A stretch of 64,000 bases of DNA from JAWKJY01 sp041393535. GTDB lineage: Bacteria > Actinomycetota > Thermoleophilia > Gaiellales > Gaiellaceae. Below the pieces are notes generated by a model. That model saw only the letters and a program-made list of their open reading frames with translations, was not told the origin of the DNA and did not search any database. The position numbers were made by a program, and so were the translations under genes. Where the stretch lies: assembly GCA_041393535.1 (NCBI GenBank), contig JAWKJY010000012.1, positions 53,216 through 117,215 on the forward strand. The letters are read 5' to 3'. The stretch's first letter is position 1, and each line of letters begins with the position of its first letter. Below are positions 1 to 8,889 of the stretch, one piece after another.

Positions 1-3
1 CGC

Positions 4-924
4 GTGAGGCTCGTCACGTTCGAGCACGGGAGCCGCCGGGCGGTCGGCGTCCTCGGCGAGGACCGCGTGGTCGACCTCCGCTTCCCCGGCGACATGGTCG
101 ACTTCGTCGGCGGCGGCGACCGGGCGCTCTCGTGGGCCGCGAGCGCGCTCGCGAGCCCCGGCAGCGACGCGGTCGCGCTCGAGGACGTGCGGCTGTGCGC
201 GCCGATCGTGCCGCCGGTGATCCTCAACTCCGGGCAGAACTACTGGGACCACCGGGACGAGAAGCCCGAGGTCGACCAGAAGGACCCGGAGTTCTTCCTC
301 AAGACCCCGCTCGCGGTGATCGGGCCCGACGAGCCGATCCTGCTCGACCCGATCGTGACGCGAAAGCTCGACTACGAGGTGGAGCTCGGCGTGGTCATGG
401 GCGCGCCCGCCCGGCACATCCCGGAGGCGAAGGCGCTCCAGCACGTGTTCGGCTACACCGTCGCGAACGACGTGACGGCGCGCGACCGGCAGGCCGTCCC
501 GCACCCGCAGGGCGGCTGGCAGTACGCGCTCGGGCCGGGCAAGAACTTCGACACGGCCGCCCCGCTCGGACCGTGGATCGTCACCCGCGACGAGATCGAC
601 GACCCGCAGCAGCTCGGCCTGCGTACCTTCGTCAACGACGAGGTGCGCCAGAGCAACTCGACCGAGAAGATGATCTGGAGCGTCGCCGAGATCGTCGCGT
701 TCTTCTCCCACTTCTACACGCTCCCGTCGGGCCTCCTGATCGAGACCGGGACGCCGGGCGGGACGGCGTGGGCGACCGACCCCGAGATCGGCGGCAAGCC
801 GTACGAGCGCGACGACGTGATCCGCCGCGGCTACCTCCAGGTCGGCGACGTCGTCCGCGTCGAGATCGACGGCATCGGCTCCCTCTCCAACCCGGTCCAC
901 GCAGCACCCGCACCTGGCGAATAG
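4..924 (+). CDS. fumarylacetoacetate hydrolase family protein
   Basis: A 306-residue protein of the FAH/2-keto-4-pentenoate hydratase superfamily, cytosolic enzymes that use a divalent metal to cleave C-C bonds or hydrate acyl-enols in aromatic and sugar-acid breakdown. The N-terminus (MRLVTFEHG) is typical. The core contains the family motifs LDYEVELGVVMG (two acidic metal ligands), GYTVANDVTARDRQ, and LIETGTPGGTAW near the C-terminus. The start is a GTG at the very edge of the window, so upstream genes of the operon may be cut off. It is followed 11 bp later by an amidohydrolase gene whose ribosome site (AGGAGG) overlaps this stop region. The exact substrate cannot be read from sequence. 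Confidence 0.9.
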   Translation: MRLVTFEHGSRRAVGVLGEDRVVDLRFPGDMVDFVGGGDRALSWAASALASPGSDAVALEDVRLCAPIVPPVILNSGQNYWDHRDEKPEVDQKDPEFFLKTPLAVIGPDEPILLDPIVTRKLDYEVELGVVMGAPARHIPEAKALQHVFGYTVANDVTARDRQAVPHPQGGWQYALGPGKNFDTAAPLGPWIVTRDEIDDPQQLGLRTFVNDEVRQSNSTEKMIWSVAEIVAFFSHFYTLPSGLLIETGTPGGTAWATDPEIGGKPYERDDVIRRGYLQVGDVVRVEIDGIGSLSNPVHAAPAPGE

Positions 925-935
925 GAGGACCTCGC

Positions 936-2327
936 ATGTCCCTGCTCGTGCCAGACGTCCCGACGCTGTTCACGAACTGCAGGCTGATCGACGGCCACGG
1001 CGGCGAGCCCGTCGAGAACGCCGCCGTGAAGGTGGTCGGCAACCTGATCGACACCGTCGGGCGCACCGCCGACTTCGGCGAGAGCCCGAACGGCAACCAG
1101 CGCGTCGTCGACCTCGGCGGCCGTACGCTCATGCCGGGCCTGATCGAGGGCCACTTCCACATCTCGTTCTGGGGCGTTCGGCAGCTCCAGGACCTCGACC
1201 TCGACCTCCCCGCGGAGCGCACCACGGTCTACGCGGTGAAGAACGCGGAGCTCGCGCTCCGCTGCGGCTACACGGGCGTCGCGAGCGCGGGCGCCCTGCA
1301 CCGGATCGACGTGACGATCCGCGACATGGTCAAGCAGGGGATCATCCCCGGCCCGCGCATGGCGGCCTCCGGGCGCGACATCTGCGCGACGTCCGGGATG
1401 CTCGACTGGAACCCCTCCTTCTGGAAGCTCGGGATGGACGGGCTCTCGCTCTTCGCCGACGGCGTCGACGAGGTCCGACGCGCCGTGCGCCAGAACATCA
1501 AGGAGGGCTGCGACGTCATCAAGATGTACGTGACGGGCGAGGGCCTGCTGCGGCCGAACACGCCGCCGGAGGAGACGATGTACTCCTTCGAGGAGATCCA
1601 GGTCGCCGTCGAGGAGGCGCACAAGCGGAACCGCCAGCTCGCGGCGCACGTCCGCGGCAACGACGGCGTGAAGCTCTGCGTCGAGGCGGGCGTCGACGTG
1701 CTCGAGCACGCGACGTACGCCGACGACGAGGCGGTCGCGATGATCGCCGAGCGCCGCGACGACATCTTCGTCGTCCCCGGGCTCGGCTACCACTGGGGCA
1801 TCCTCAACCGCGGCGTCGCCTGCGGCATCCCGCCGGAGCTGATGGCCGCGACCGAGTACCAGGACGAGTGGGAGCGCGGCTGCGAGGCGATGGACAAGCT
1901 GCGCCGGGCCGGCGTCCGCGTCGTGCCGGGCGGCGACTACGGCTTCGTCTGGTGCCCCCACGGCGAGTACGCGAAGGACATCGAGCTCTTCGTCACGGAC
2001 ATGGGCTTCTCGCCGATGGAGGCGATCGTCGCCGCCACGAAGCACGGCTCGGAGCTGCTCCGGCTCGACCACGAGTGCGGGACGATCGAGGTCGGCAAGT
2101 GCGCCGACGTCCTCGTCGTCGACGGCGACCCGCTCGACGACATCACGATCCTGCAGGATCGGTCGAGGCTCTCGCTCGTGATGGCGAACGGCCGGGTGAT
2201 GGTGAACACGCTCGGCCTGCCGCAGGAGCTGACGCCGATCCCGGACTTCGAGATGGACATCGAGAAGATCCAGAAGGCGAAGGCGATGCCGCCGACGATG
2301 CCGACGGCGGCCGAGGTGCAGCACTAG
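936..2327 (+). CDS. metal-dependent amidohydrolase
   Basis: A 463-residue amidohydrolase of the imidazolonepropionase-like group. Visible metal-site elements are GHFHISF (the HxH motif) at about residue 70, DVIKMYVTGEG (likely carboxylated Lys), LAAHVRGND, VLEHATYADD and VVPGGDYGF (Asp). The C-terminal GTIEVGKCADVLVVDGDPL is the beta-sandwich return typical of the family. The ATG has a strong AGGAGG upstream, overlapping the end of the FAH gene, so the two are co-translated. With the FAH protein and the following alpha/beta hydrolase it probably forms a ring- or amide-opening catabolic operon; the substrate is unknown. Confidence 0.9.
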   Translation: MSLLVPDVPTLFTNCRLIDGHGGEPVENAAVKVVGNLIDTVGRTADFGESPNGNQRVVDLGGRTLMPGLIEGHFHISFWGVRQLQDLDLDLPAERTTVYAVKNAELALRCGYTGVASAGALHRIDVTIRDMVKQGIIPGPRMAASGRDICATSGMLDWNPSFWKLGMDGLSLFADGVDEVRRAVRQNIKEGCDVIKMYVTGEGLLRPNTPPEETMYSFEEIQVAVEEAHKRNRQLAAHVRGNDGVKLCVEAGVDVLEHATYADDEAVAMIAERRDDIFVVPGLGYHWGILNRGVACGIPPELMAATEYQDEWERGCEAMDKLRRAGVRVVPGGDYGFVWCPHGEYAKDIELFVTDMGFSPMEAIVAATKHGSELLRLDHECGTIEVGKCADVLVVDGDPLDDITILQDRSRLSLVMANGRVMVNTLGLPQELTPIPDFEMDIEKIQKAKAMPPTMPTAAEVQH

Positions 2328-2387
2328 GAGAGACGCGTGCGCGGGGCGGCCGGCGGGCCGCCCCGCGCCGACGACCAGGGGAGGACG

Positions 2388-3170
2388 ATGACCGACCTGA
2401 CCGTGAACGGTGCGCGCCTGCACGTCGAGGAGCTCGGGGCGGGGCCCCCGCTCGTCCTCGTCCACGGGCTCGGTGGCACCGGCCGGGGCGCGTTCGGCAA
2501 GGTGCTGGACGAGCTGGCCGCCTCCTTCCACGTCGTCCTGCCCGACCTGCGCGGCTCGGGGCGGAGCGAGACGACGTCGGGCCCGTACACGATCGAGCAG
2601 CTCGCGGACGACCTCGACGGTCTGCTCGTGGCGCTCGACCTCGGTCCCGTCGCGCTCGCCGGCCACTCGATGGGCGGCTCGATCGTCCTGCTCGAGGCGG
2701 CGCGGCGCCCGGAGCGGGTCGCCTCCCTGATCGCGATCGGCGCGCCCGTCGAGCTGCCGGAGGCGGGACGCGACGGCATGCGCGCCCGGGCCGAGACCGT
2801 GGAGTCGGAGGGCATGGCGGCGGTCGCGACGACGGTGGCCACGAACGGGCTCGCGCCGTCCTTCCGCGAGGCGCGCCCGGCGGAGCTCGCCGCGTTCGTG
2901 TCCCTGCTCGAGGCAGCCGATCCGGTCGGCTACGCCGCCCAGTGCCGCGCGCTCGCGACGATGGCGATCACGGGCGAGCTGGCGCGGATCGAGGCGCCGA
3001 CCCTGTTCCTGTGCGGGGAGCGCGACGCCGTGTCGCCTCCGGCGCTGAACCGGGACAACGCGGCGCTCGTCGCGGGCTCGCGCGTCGTCGAGCTGCCGGA
3101 CACGGCGCACATCATCCCGTGGGAGCGGCCGTCCGAGACCGCGGCCGCGATCGCCGAGCACGCGCGCTAG
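2388..3170 (+). CDS. alpha/beta fold hydrolase
   Basis: A 260-residue alpha/beta hydrolase resembling 3-oxoadipate enol-lactonase and related esterases. The oxyanion motif LVHGLGGTG is near residue 22, the nucleophile elbow GHSMGGS near residue 87, an acid in LFLCGERDAVS, and the catalytic His in PDTAHIIPWERP. The ATG at 2388 is chosen because GGGGAGG lies 5-10 nt upstream; an in-frame upstream GTG would add 17 low-complexity residues. It is the third gene of the FAH/amidohydrolase operon and ends just before a strong hairpin. Confidence 0.9.
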   Translation: MTDLTVNGARLHVEELGAGPPLVLVHGLGGTGRGAFGKVLDELAASFHVVLPDLRGSGRSETTSGPYTIEQLADDLDGLLVALDLGPVALAGHSMGGSIVLLEAARRPERVASLIAIGAPVELPEAGRDGMRARAETVESEGMAAVATTVATNGLAPSFREARPAELAAFVSLLEAADPVGYAAQCRALATMAITGELARIEAPTLFLCGERDAVSPPALNRDNAALVAGSRVVELPDTAHIIPWERPSETAAAIAEHAR

Positions 3171-3200
3171 GGACGCGTCGGCCCGGAGGGTCGGACGCAC

Positions 3201-3250
3201 GACGGGCCGCGCCGGCCGGACGATCTCCCGTCCGACCGACGCGGCCCGTC
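3201..3250. terminator. bidirectional hairpin terminator
   Basis: An 11-bp perfect outer stem (3201-3211 with 3240-3250) encloses a second inverted repeat CGGACG...CGTCCG. There is no T-tract. It lies between the convergent alpha/beta hydrolase gene and the LamG gene, so it can stop transcription from both sides. Confidence 0.75.
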
Positions 3251-3275
3251 GCCGCGCGTGGGTCGTGCAGCCGGG

Positions 3276-4019
3276 CTAGGAGCCCAGCGGCAGCGCCCGG
3301 TTCCAGATCGTCACCTCGTCCACGTCGCCGCGGAAGGTGAGGTCGCAGCCGGCGTAGCCGCCGATCTCCGCGACGTCGCTCGTGGGCAGGCCGTAGCCGA
3401 TGCCGAAGTCCGCGGGCGAGCCGGTGCCGATCTGCCGGCCGTCGACGAACAGCCGGACGGTCGACCCGTTGTACGTGCCGCCGACGAAGTGCCAGCGCCC
3501 GTCCCAGATCGACTCGTCGAGCTCGGGCGAGACGACGAAGCGGTCGCCGTTCGAGACGTAGAACGCGAGGCCGCCGCCGAAGCCGGTGTAGAGGCCGTAC
3601 GAGCCGGTGGTGCAGCCGAGCGCGCCCTTCGAGACGATGTAGCGGAACAGGCCGGGCGAGCCCTCGCCGCGCACGAACGCGGTGACGGTGACCTTCGCCG
3701 GCTCGAGCACGGGCGAGTCGGGGACGGTGACGAAGTCGCCGCCCGCGAAGCGGAGCGCGCGGCCGAAGACGCCGCGGATCCAGGTCGGGTCGTTCTCGTC
3801 GGCCGCGGCCGTCGAGCCGAGCTGGCCGTGGTTGCGGTTGCCCGACCAGTCGCGGGCGACCTGGCCGGTGCCCTCGTTCAGCGGCCAGTAGCCGAGCAGG
3901 CGGAGGTCGGTGGTCGCCGACGCGAGCGTCGGGAGGGCGGCCGCGGCGAGAGCCGCCGCGATCAGCGCGACGAGCAGCCGTCGCCGGGCAGGGCGAGTTG
4001 GAGCAGGGGTGATGTGCAT
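3276..4019 (-). CDS. secreted LamG-like (concanavalin A fold) domain protein
   Basis: A 247-residue exported protein. Residues 1-36 form a signal peptide (several Arg, then LLVALIAAALAAAALP, then ASA). The rest is a LamG/concanavalin-like jelly-roll domain: YWPLNEGTGQVARDWSGNRNHG is the usual entry strand of LamG_3-type domains, and WHFVGGTYNGSTVRLFVDG plus DEVTIWNRAL the typical end. Such domains bind sugars or proteins, but no partner domain is present, so the ligand is unknown. It is transcribed toward the terminator at 3201-3250 and follows the VOC gene on the same strand. Confidence 0.8.
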   Translation of the reverse strand: MHITPAPTRPARRRLLVALIAAALAAAALPTLASATTDLRLLGYWPLNEGTGQVARDWSGNRNHGQLGSTAAADENDPTWIRGVFGRALRFAGGDFVTVPDSPVLEPAKVTVTAFVRGEGSPGLFRYIVSKGALGCTTGSYGLYTGFGGGLAFYVSNGDRFVVSPELDESIWDGRWHFVGGTYNGSTVRLFVDGRQIGTGSPADFGIGYGLPTSDVAEIGGYAGCDLTFRGDVDEVTIWNRALPLGS

Positions 4020-4150
4020 GCTCTCACTTCACGCGCGCGATGCCCGACTCGCCACCGCGATCCGACCGGGGTGGCGGGCAGGGCCGAGGCCCAGTCGGGC
4101 CGTCCGCGCGGACGGCGCGGCGGCCCGCCGGGCCTGGTCGAACGGGCGGG

Positions 4151-5032
4151 TCAGCTCGCGAGCGGCGCGAGGACGACGGCGTTCCCGGCCGGGTCGCGCA
4201 GCAGCGGGCCGTCCGCGGCCTGCTCGACCGGGGCGCCCGCCGCAGCGGCGCGGGCGAGGACGGCCTCGACGTCCTCCGGCACGAGGCGAAGCGTCCAGTG
4301 GCGCAGGCCGATCGTCCCGGCGGGAACGCCCGGGACGCCCTCACCGCGCCACGTGTTCAGGCCGGCGTGGTGGTGGTAGCCGCCGGCCGAGACGAACGCG
4401 GCGCCCGACACGCGCATCATCACGTCGAAGCCGATCACGTCCGTGTAGAAGGCGACGTCGCGATCGAGCACGGACACGTGCAGGTGGACGTGGCCGACGA
4501 CGAGGCCCGCGTCGGCGCGCTCCTCGACCGGCTGGTCGGCGACGAGCGCGAGCAGCCCCTGGGTGTCGAGCGGCTGCGGCCGGTAGGCGGCGACCGTCTG
4601 CGAGAGCTCCGGCCAGCGCGCGCGCTCGCGGTCGGCCGCGAGCTCGATCCCGTTCCCGTCGGGGTCAGGCAGGTAGATCGCCTCGGAGATGCCGTGGTCG
4701 GACGCGCCGTCGATCGGGGTCCGCGTGACCGCGAGGCGCTGCGCGGCGCGCGCGAGCTCGAGCCGCGACGGCTGGAGCAGTGCGACGTGGTAGAGGCCCG
4801 CGTGGCGGCCGGCGCGGCGCGCGCCTGGCAGCTCCTCGAGCACGAGCAGGTCGTCCCCGCCCGCGCCGAGCGCGGCGGCGCCGGGCTCGCGGCGGTGGAC
4901 GGCGAGGCCGAGCGAGCCCTCGTAGAAGGCGAGCGAGCGGCCGAGGTCGGTGACGACGAGATGGGCCGGGCCGAGACGCGTCGCGCTCGAGAGCGGGGCG
5001 GCCGAGGGGGTGGTGGGTGCGAGGGAGGTCAT
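4151..5032 (-). CDS. two-domain VOC (glyoxalase/extradiol dioxygenase-like) protein
   Basis: A 293-residue protein of two vicinal-oxygen-chelate repeats, resembling CatE-type extradiol dioxygenases. The first repeat starts GPAHLVVTDLGRSLAFYEG and ends DPDGNGIELA; the second starts VGHVHLHVSVLDRDVAFYTDVIGF and contains GGYHHHAGLNTW and a final DPAGNAVVLAP. The His and acidic positions suit a mononuclear metal centre. It sits 45 bp downstream of the AraC regulator gene on the same strand, so the regulator may control it. The substrate (a catechol or a glyoxal adduct) cannot be decided. Confidence 0.85.
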   Translation of the reverse strand: MTSLAPTTPSAAPLSSATRLGPAHLVVTDLGRSLAFYEGSLGLAVHRREPGAAALGAGGDDLLVLEELPGARRAGRHAGLYHVALLQPSRLELARAAQRLAVTRTPIDGASDHGISEAIYLPDPDGNGIELAADRERARWPELSQTVAAYRPQPLDTQGLLALVADQPVEERADAGLVVGHVHLHVSVLDRDVAFYTDVIGFDVMMRVSGAAFVSAGGYHHHAGLNTWRGEGVPGVPAGTIGLRHWTLRLVPEDVEAVLARAAAAGAPVEQAADGPLLRDPAGNAVVLAPLAS

Positions 5033-5077
5033 GTCCCCAGGATCGCCCGCCGGGCGCCCGGGGGGAATGGCAGGACA

Positions 5078-5941
5078 TCACGCGTGCATGGCATTCCCGC
5101 GCGCTCGCGCCCGGTAGGCGACCGGTGACTCGCCGAAGCGGCGCTTGAACGCGCGCGAGAGGGCGAACGCGTCGCGGTAGCCGGTGCGCTGCGCGACCTG
5201 CTGGACGGTCAGGTCGGTGAAGCGGACGAGGCGTGCCGCCTCGAGCAGCACGCGGTCGAGCACGAGCTCCTTCGTCGAGCGGCCCGTCGCGCGCACGAGC
5301 GCGCGCGAGAGCGCCGCCTGCGGCACGCCGAGCCGCTCCGCGTAGTGGGCCGCGTCGTGGTGGCGCGCCCAGTCCTGCTCCAGCACCGCGGCGAAGCGCC
5401 GGTGCAGCTCGACCTCGGCGTCGCGGGCGTCGCGCCGCTCCGTCCGCGCCTCGTCGTACCAGCGCTCGACCCAGAGCAGGACGACCGCGAGCAGGTGGCG
5501 GAGGAGGTCGGAGCTGCGCGCGTCCGGCGGGCGCGCCGTCTCGGCGGCGATCGCGTCGATCGCGGCGCCGAGCCTCGCGCGCTCGCCGGCCGGGACGACG
5601 ACGGCCGTGCCGCCGCACCCCGCGAGCAGCCAGCCGGGCGCGCCGACGAGCAGCTCGTCGAGGACGCGGACGACCGCGCCGACCGCGTCCTCCGCCTCGA
5701 GCAGGACGTGCACCTGGCCGCGCCCGATCAGGGTCAGCGAGCCCGCGCCGAACGCGACCTCCTCGCCGTCGAGCAGGTGCGTGCCGCGGCCCCGCTCGAT
5801 CCAGACCAGCTCGTGGTAGTCGTGCCGGTGCGGCTCGCGCACGGGCGCGGCCGGCCCGAGCCCCATCAGCTCGAGCCGCCGCACCTCGACCGGCCCTGCT
5901 CCATCCCGCAGGCGGTCGACCGGAAGCCGCGCCTCCCTCAC
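5078..5941 (-). CDS. AraC family transcriptional regulator
   Basis: A 287-residue regulator. The N-terminal half is a cupin-like sensor domain (PHRHDYHELVWIERGRGTHLLDGEE...), the C-terminal 100 residues hold the two helix-turn-helix motifs (AHYAERLGVPQAALSRALVRATG and VQQVAQRTGYRDAFALSRAFKRRFG) ending in the usual SPVAYRAR. The GTG start is picked because it is the first start codon after the kinase stop, 32 bp upstream; no good ribosome site is visible. It lies between a histidine kinase and the VOC gene on the same strand. Confidence 0.88.
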   Translation of the reverse strand: MREARLPVDRLRDGAGPVEVRRLELMGLGPAAPVREPHRHDYHELVWIERGRGTHLLDGEEVAFGAGSLTLIGRGQVHVLLEAEDAVGAVVRVLDELLVGAPGWLLAGCGGTAVVVPAGERARLGAAIDAIAAETARPPDARSSDLLRHLLAVVLLWVERWYDEARTERRDARDAEVELHRRFAAVLEQDWARHHDAAHYAERLGVPQAALSRALVRATGRSTKELVLDRVLLEAARLVRFTDLTVQQVAQRTGYRDAFALSRAFKRRFGESPVAYRARARGNAMHA

Positions 5942-5973
5942 GCGGGCGACGATAGCGCCCGCGGCAGCGGCTC

Positions 5974-7851
5974 CTACGCCGCCAGCTCGCGGCGGCCGTC
6001 CTCCTGGACGGCCGGGACGAGCGGCAGCTCCACCACGAAGGTGGTCCCGACTCCGACCTCGCTCGTGAACGAGATCGTTCCCCCGTGCCCCTCGGCGATC
6101 GTCTTGGTGATCGTCAGGCCGAGCCCCGTGCCCTGGATCCGCTGGCTCGTCGCCGTCGAGGCCCGGAAGAATCGCTGGAACAGCTTCTCCTGCTCGGCGG
6201 CCGGGATGCCGATGCCGGAGTCGGCCACCTCGAGCCGCACCGTGCCTGCCTCCTCGCTCAGCCGGACGCGGACGTCGCCGCCCTCGAGCGTGAACTTGAT
6301 CGCGTTCGAGACGAGGTTGTCCGCGAGCTGCGAGAGCCGTGCGGGATCCCCGACGAGCGGCAGCGACGCGGGCGCGTCGAGCAGCACCGAGACGCACTTC
6401 GACTCGGCGCGCGGGCGCTGGCTCTCGACGCACTCGGAGATCACCTGCGCGAGGTCCATCCGCTCCGGCTCGAGCGAGAACTTGCCGGCCTGGACGCGCG
6501 CGATGAAGAGCAGGTCGCCGACGAGGCGCAGCAGCCGCTGCGCGTTGCGCCGTGCGACCCCGACGAAGTGGCGCTGCTCGTCGCCGAGCTCCTCGTCCTC
6601 GAGCACGAGGTCGAGGTAGCCGAGCACGGAGGTCACCGGCGAGCGCAGCTCGTGCGTCACCATCGCGACGAACTCGTCCTTCAGCTTGTCGAGCTCGCGC
6701 AGCTGCTCGTTCTGGGCGGCGAGCTCCAGCTCGATCCGCTTGCGCTCGGTGATGTCGCGGTAGTGCCAGAGATGGCCGCCGGCGTTGCCGACGAGGAAGG
6801 GCACGTGGTCGAGCTCGAAGACGCGCCCGTCGACGAAGCGCAGCTCCTCGCCGCGCAGGTGCTCCCACGACTCCGCGTGGCGCTCGATCAGCTCGACGAA
6901 CCGCTCGCCGTCCTCCAGCAGCGGCGTCATCAGGCGCAGCACGTCGTTCCCGTCCATCCGGACGAGCGCCTCCCGCTCCGCGCCGAGGCCGAAGTCGTTG
7001 CAGATCACCTGGTTGACGAACTGCACCTGGCGCGCCTCGTCCTCGACGAGCACGCCGGAGTTGAGGCTCTCGATCAGCGTCATCACGAGCGCGGCGACGC
7101 GCTCGTTGTCCTCGCGCAGCGCCTTCTGCTCGGTGATGTCCGAGAGCGAGCCGAGGTAGCCGCGCAGCTCGCCGTCCTCGTCGAACAGCGGCGACGCCGA
7201 GCCGAACACCCACGTCGTCCGCCCGTCCGGCGTCGCGTAGCGGTACTCGCGGCTGAACTCGCGCTCGGACGCGGCGGCGGTCATCCACTCGAGGAACACC
7301 TCGTGGCGATCGTCCGGGTGGACGTTCTTGGCCCAGCCCTCGCCGATCGCCTCGTCCATCGTCATGCCGGAGATCTCGCACCAGCGCTCGTTGACGAAGG
7401 TGCAGCGGCCGAGCCGGTCGGTCTGGAACAGGCCGACGGGCGTGCGGCTGACGAGCAGGCGCAGGCGGCGCTCGTCCTCGGACTGGCGCGTGACCGCGCA
7501 CGAGAGGACGACGCCCGCCCCGTCCGGCAGCGGCACCGCCGAGACGTCGACGATCGCGCCGCCGCCGTCGGCTCGCCGCGCGGGCAGGCGCAGCGTGCGA
7601 CGCTCGGCCCCGGCGGCGACCTCGGCGACGAAGTCGACGGCGGTCGGGAGCGCGTCGGGCGCGACGAACGGGAGGGTGCCGCCGAGCACGACCTCCTCGG
7701 GCCACCCGAGCGCACGCTCGGCAGCCGGGCTCCATCCCGTGAGCACGCCCTCGGGGGTGCACCACGCGATCGCGGACTGGGATGCGTTGAGGATCGCCTC
7801 GAACACGTCCGCCTGCCCGCGAGACGCCGACGGCCCACCCTGCGGGGCCAT
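5974..7851 (-). CDS. multi-PAS hybrid-free sensor histidine kinase
   Basis: A 625-residue kinase with no membrane segments and hence probably soluble. Three PAS-like modules occupy about residues 15-120, 135-255 and 270-375 (the second has the classic WAKNVHPDDR and EYRYATPDGR stretches). HisKA follows with THELRSP (phosphorylated His near residue 400), then HATPase_c with NLVSNAIKFT, DSGIGIP and GTGLGLTIT. No response regulator is adjacent, only an AraC gene 32 bp downstream. The ATG at 7851 is preferred over a GTG four codons upstream; neither has a clear ribosome site. Confidence 0.88.
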   Translation of the reverse strand: MAPQGGPSASRGQADVFEAILNASQSAIAWCTPEGVLTGWSPAAERALGWPEEVVLGGTLPFVAPDALPTAVDFVAEVAAGAERRTLRLPARRADGGGAIVDVSAVPLPDGAGVVLSCAVTRQSEDERRLRLLVSRTPVGLFQTDRLGRCTFVNERWCEISGMTMDEAIGEGWAKNVHPDDRHEVFLEWMTAAASEREFSREYRYATPDGRTTWVFGSASPLFDEDGELRGYLGSLSDITEQKALREDNERVAALVMTLIESLNSGVLVEDEARQVQFVNQVICNDFGLGAEREALVRMDGNDVLRLMTPLLEDGERFVELIERHAESWEHLRGEELRFVDGRVFELDHVPFLVGNAGGHLWHYRDITERKRIELELAAQNEQLRELDKLKDEFVAMVTHELRSPVTSVLGYLDLVLEDEELGDEQRHFVGVARRNAQRLLRLVGDLLFIARVQAGKFSLEPERMDLAQVISECVESQRPRAESKCVSVLLDAPASLPLVGDPARLSQLADNLVSNAIKFTLEGGDVRVRLSEEAGTVRLEVADSGIGIPAAEQEKLFQRFFRASTATSQRIQGTGLGLTITKTIAEGHGGTISFTSEVGVGTTFVVELPLVPAVQEDGRRELAA

Positions 7852-7977
7852 TGGGGATGTCACGCCTGATTCATCGGCACTACGGGATGCGCCCTTGAGC
7901 GGACGATCGGGACGCGACCGCACCCGCCGCGGCTGGGGCGGTAGCGTCCACCGGACACGCGAGAGCGAGGAGGGCTC

Positions 7978-8748
7978 ATGTCCAGGGTGCTCGTCGTCGT
8001 CCCGATCCCCCAGCTCGACGAGGTGGGCGTCGCCAACCGCGCCGCGCAGCGCGAGTCGGTCAGGCTCGACCCAGAGCTCGACGTCGACTACCGGCCGATC
8101 AAGGCGGGCCCGGCGTGGGGCGACAGCTACCACGACTGGCTGCTCGGCGACCTCGGCTGCTTCGAGGCTGCCGCGACCGCACAGGACGAGGGATATGACG
8201 CCGTCGTGATCGACACGATGACCGACTCGGGCCTCGACGCGCTGCGCTCGGTGCTCGACATCCCGGTGATCGGCCCGGCGCGCGCCTCCTACCTGACCGC
8301 GCTCCTGCTCGGCCACCGCTTCTCCGTGCTCACACAGTGGGAGCCGTGGCACGGGATCTACGAGAAGAGCCTGCAGGCCTACGGCCTCGCCGACCGCTGC
8401 GCCTCGATCCGCTCGATCGGCATGCCGCCCGACCTCCGCAACCTACTCGGGGGCAAGGAGGAGGTCGTCTTCCCCCGGCTGCTCGCAGAGGCCGAGCGCT
8501 GCGTCGAGGACGGCGCGCACGTGATCTGCCTCGGCTCGACGACGATGCACCAGGCGGCGGCCTGGCTGGCCGAGCGCCTGCCCGTCCCCGTCGTGAATCC
8601 GGGGCCGCTCACGTACAAGCTCGCCGAGGCGATGATCGCGCTGCGGCTGACGCACAGCCGCGCCGCCTACCGGACGCCGCTCGTGCCGAAGCGCGAGCTC
8701 GTGAGGGCGATGCTCGACGCCGGCGCAGCCTTCGAGGCTGCCACCTGA
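7978..8748 (+). CDS. Asp/Glu/hydantoin racemase-like protein without the usual cysteines
   Basis: A 256-residue protein of the Asp/Glu racemase superfamily fold. A GAGGAGGG ribosome site precedes the ATG. The family uses two cysteines as acid/base pair; here the first site reads VVIDTMTDSGLDA (Thr/Met where Cys is expected) and the second VICLGSTTMHQ (Ser in the usual G-C position, a Cys two residues earlier). It may therefore not racemise, or may act like decarboxylase/isomerase relatives. It is divergent from the histidine kinase and ends before a hairpin. Confidence 0.75.
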   Translation: MSRVLVVVPIPQLDEVGVANRAAQRESVRLDPELDVDYRPIKAGPAWGDSYHDWLLGDLGCFEAAATAQDEGYDAVVIDTMTDSGLDALRSVLDIPVIGPARASYLTALLLGHRFSVLTQWEPWHGIYEKSLQAYGLADRCASIRSIGMPPDLRNLLGGKEEVVFPRLLAEAERCVEDGAHVICLGSTTMHQAAAWLAERLPVPVVNPGPLTYKLAEAMIALRLTHSRAAYRTPLVPKRELVRAMLDAGAAFEAAT

Positions 8749-8837
8749 GCGGCCCGGCCGCGGGCAGCCTGCCGCCAGCGGCCCCCGTCTGCACGCAGCG
8801 AACGGCTCCCCTCCGCATGCCCGTTCGCGTGCGCAGG

Positions 8838-8874
8838 GCGACGGGGGAAGAGCCGCGAGCTCCTCCCCCGTCGC
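8838..8874. terminator. bidirectional hairpin terminator
   Basis: An 11-bp perfect stem (8838-8848 with 8864-8874) closes a 15-nt loop between the convergent racemase-like gene and acoC. No T-tract follows. Confidence 0.7.
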
Positions 8875-8889
8875 CTGTCACCGAGCGAG

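Noticed and set aside
831..3200. A 789-codon minus-strand open frame over the amidohydrolase operon
   Set aside because: Low-complexity Arg/Asp composition and no family similarity; the plus-strand genes have clear motifs and ribosome sites.
5974..8352. Longer start for the histidine kinase at 8352
   Set aside because: The extra 167 residues would be antisense to the racemase-like gene and lack domain similarity.
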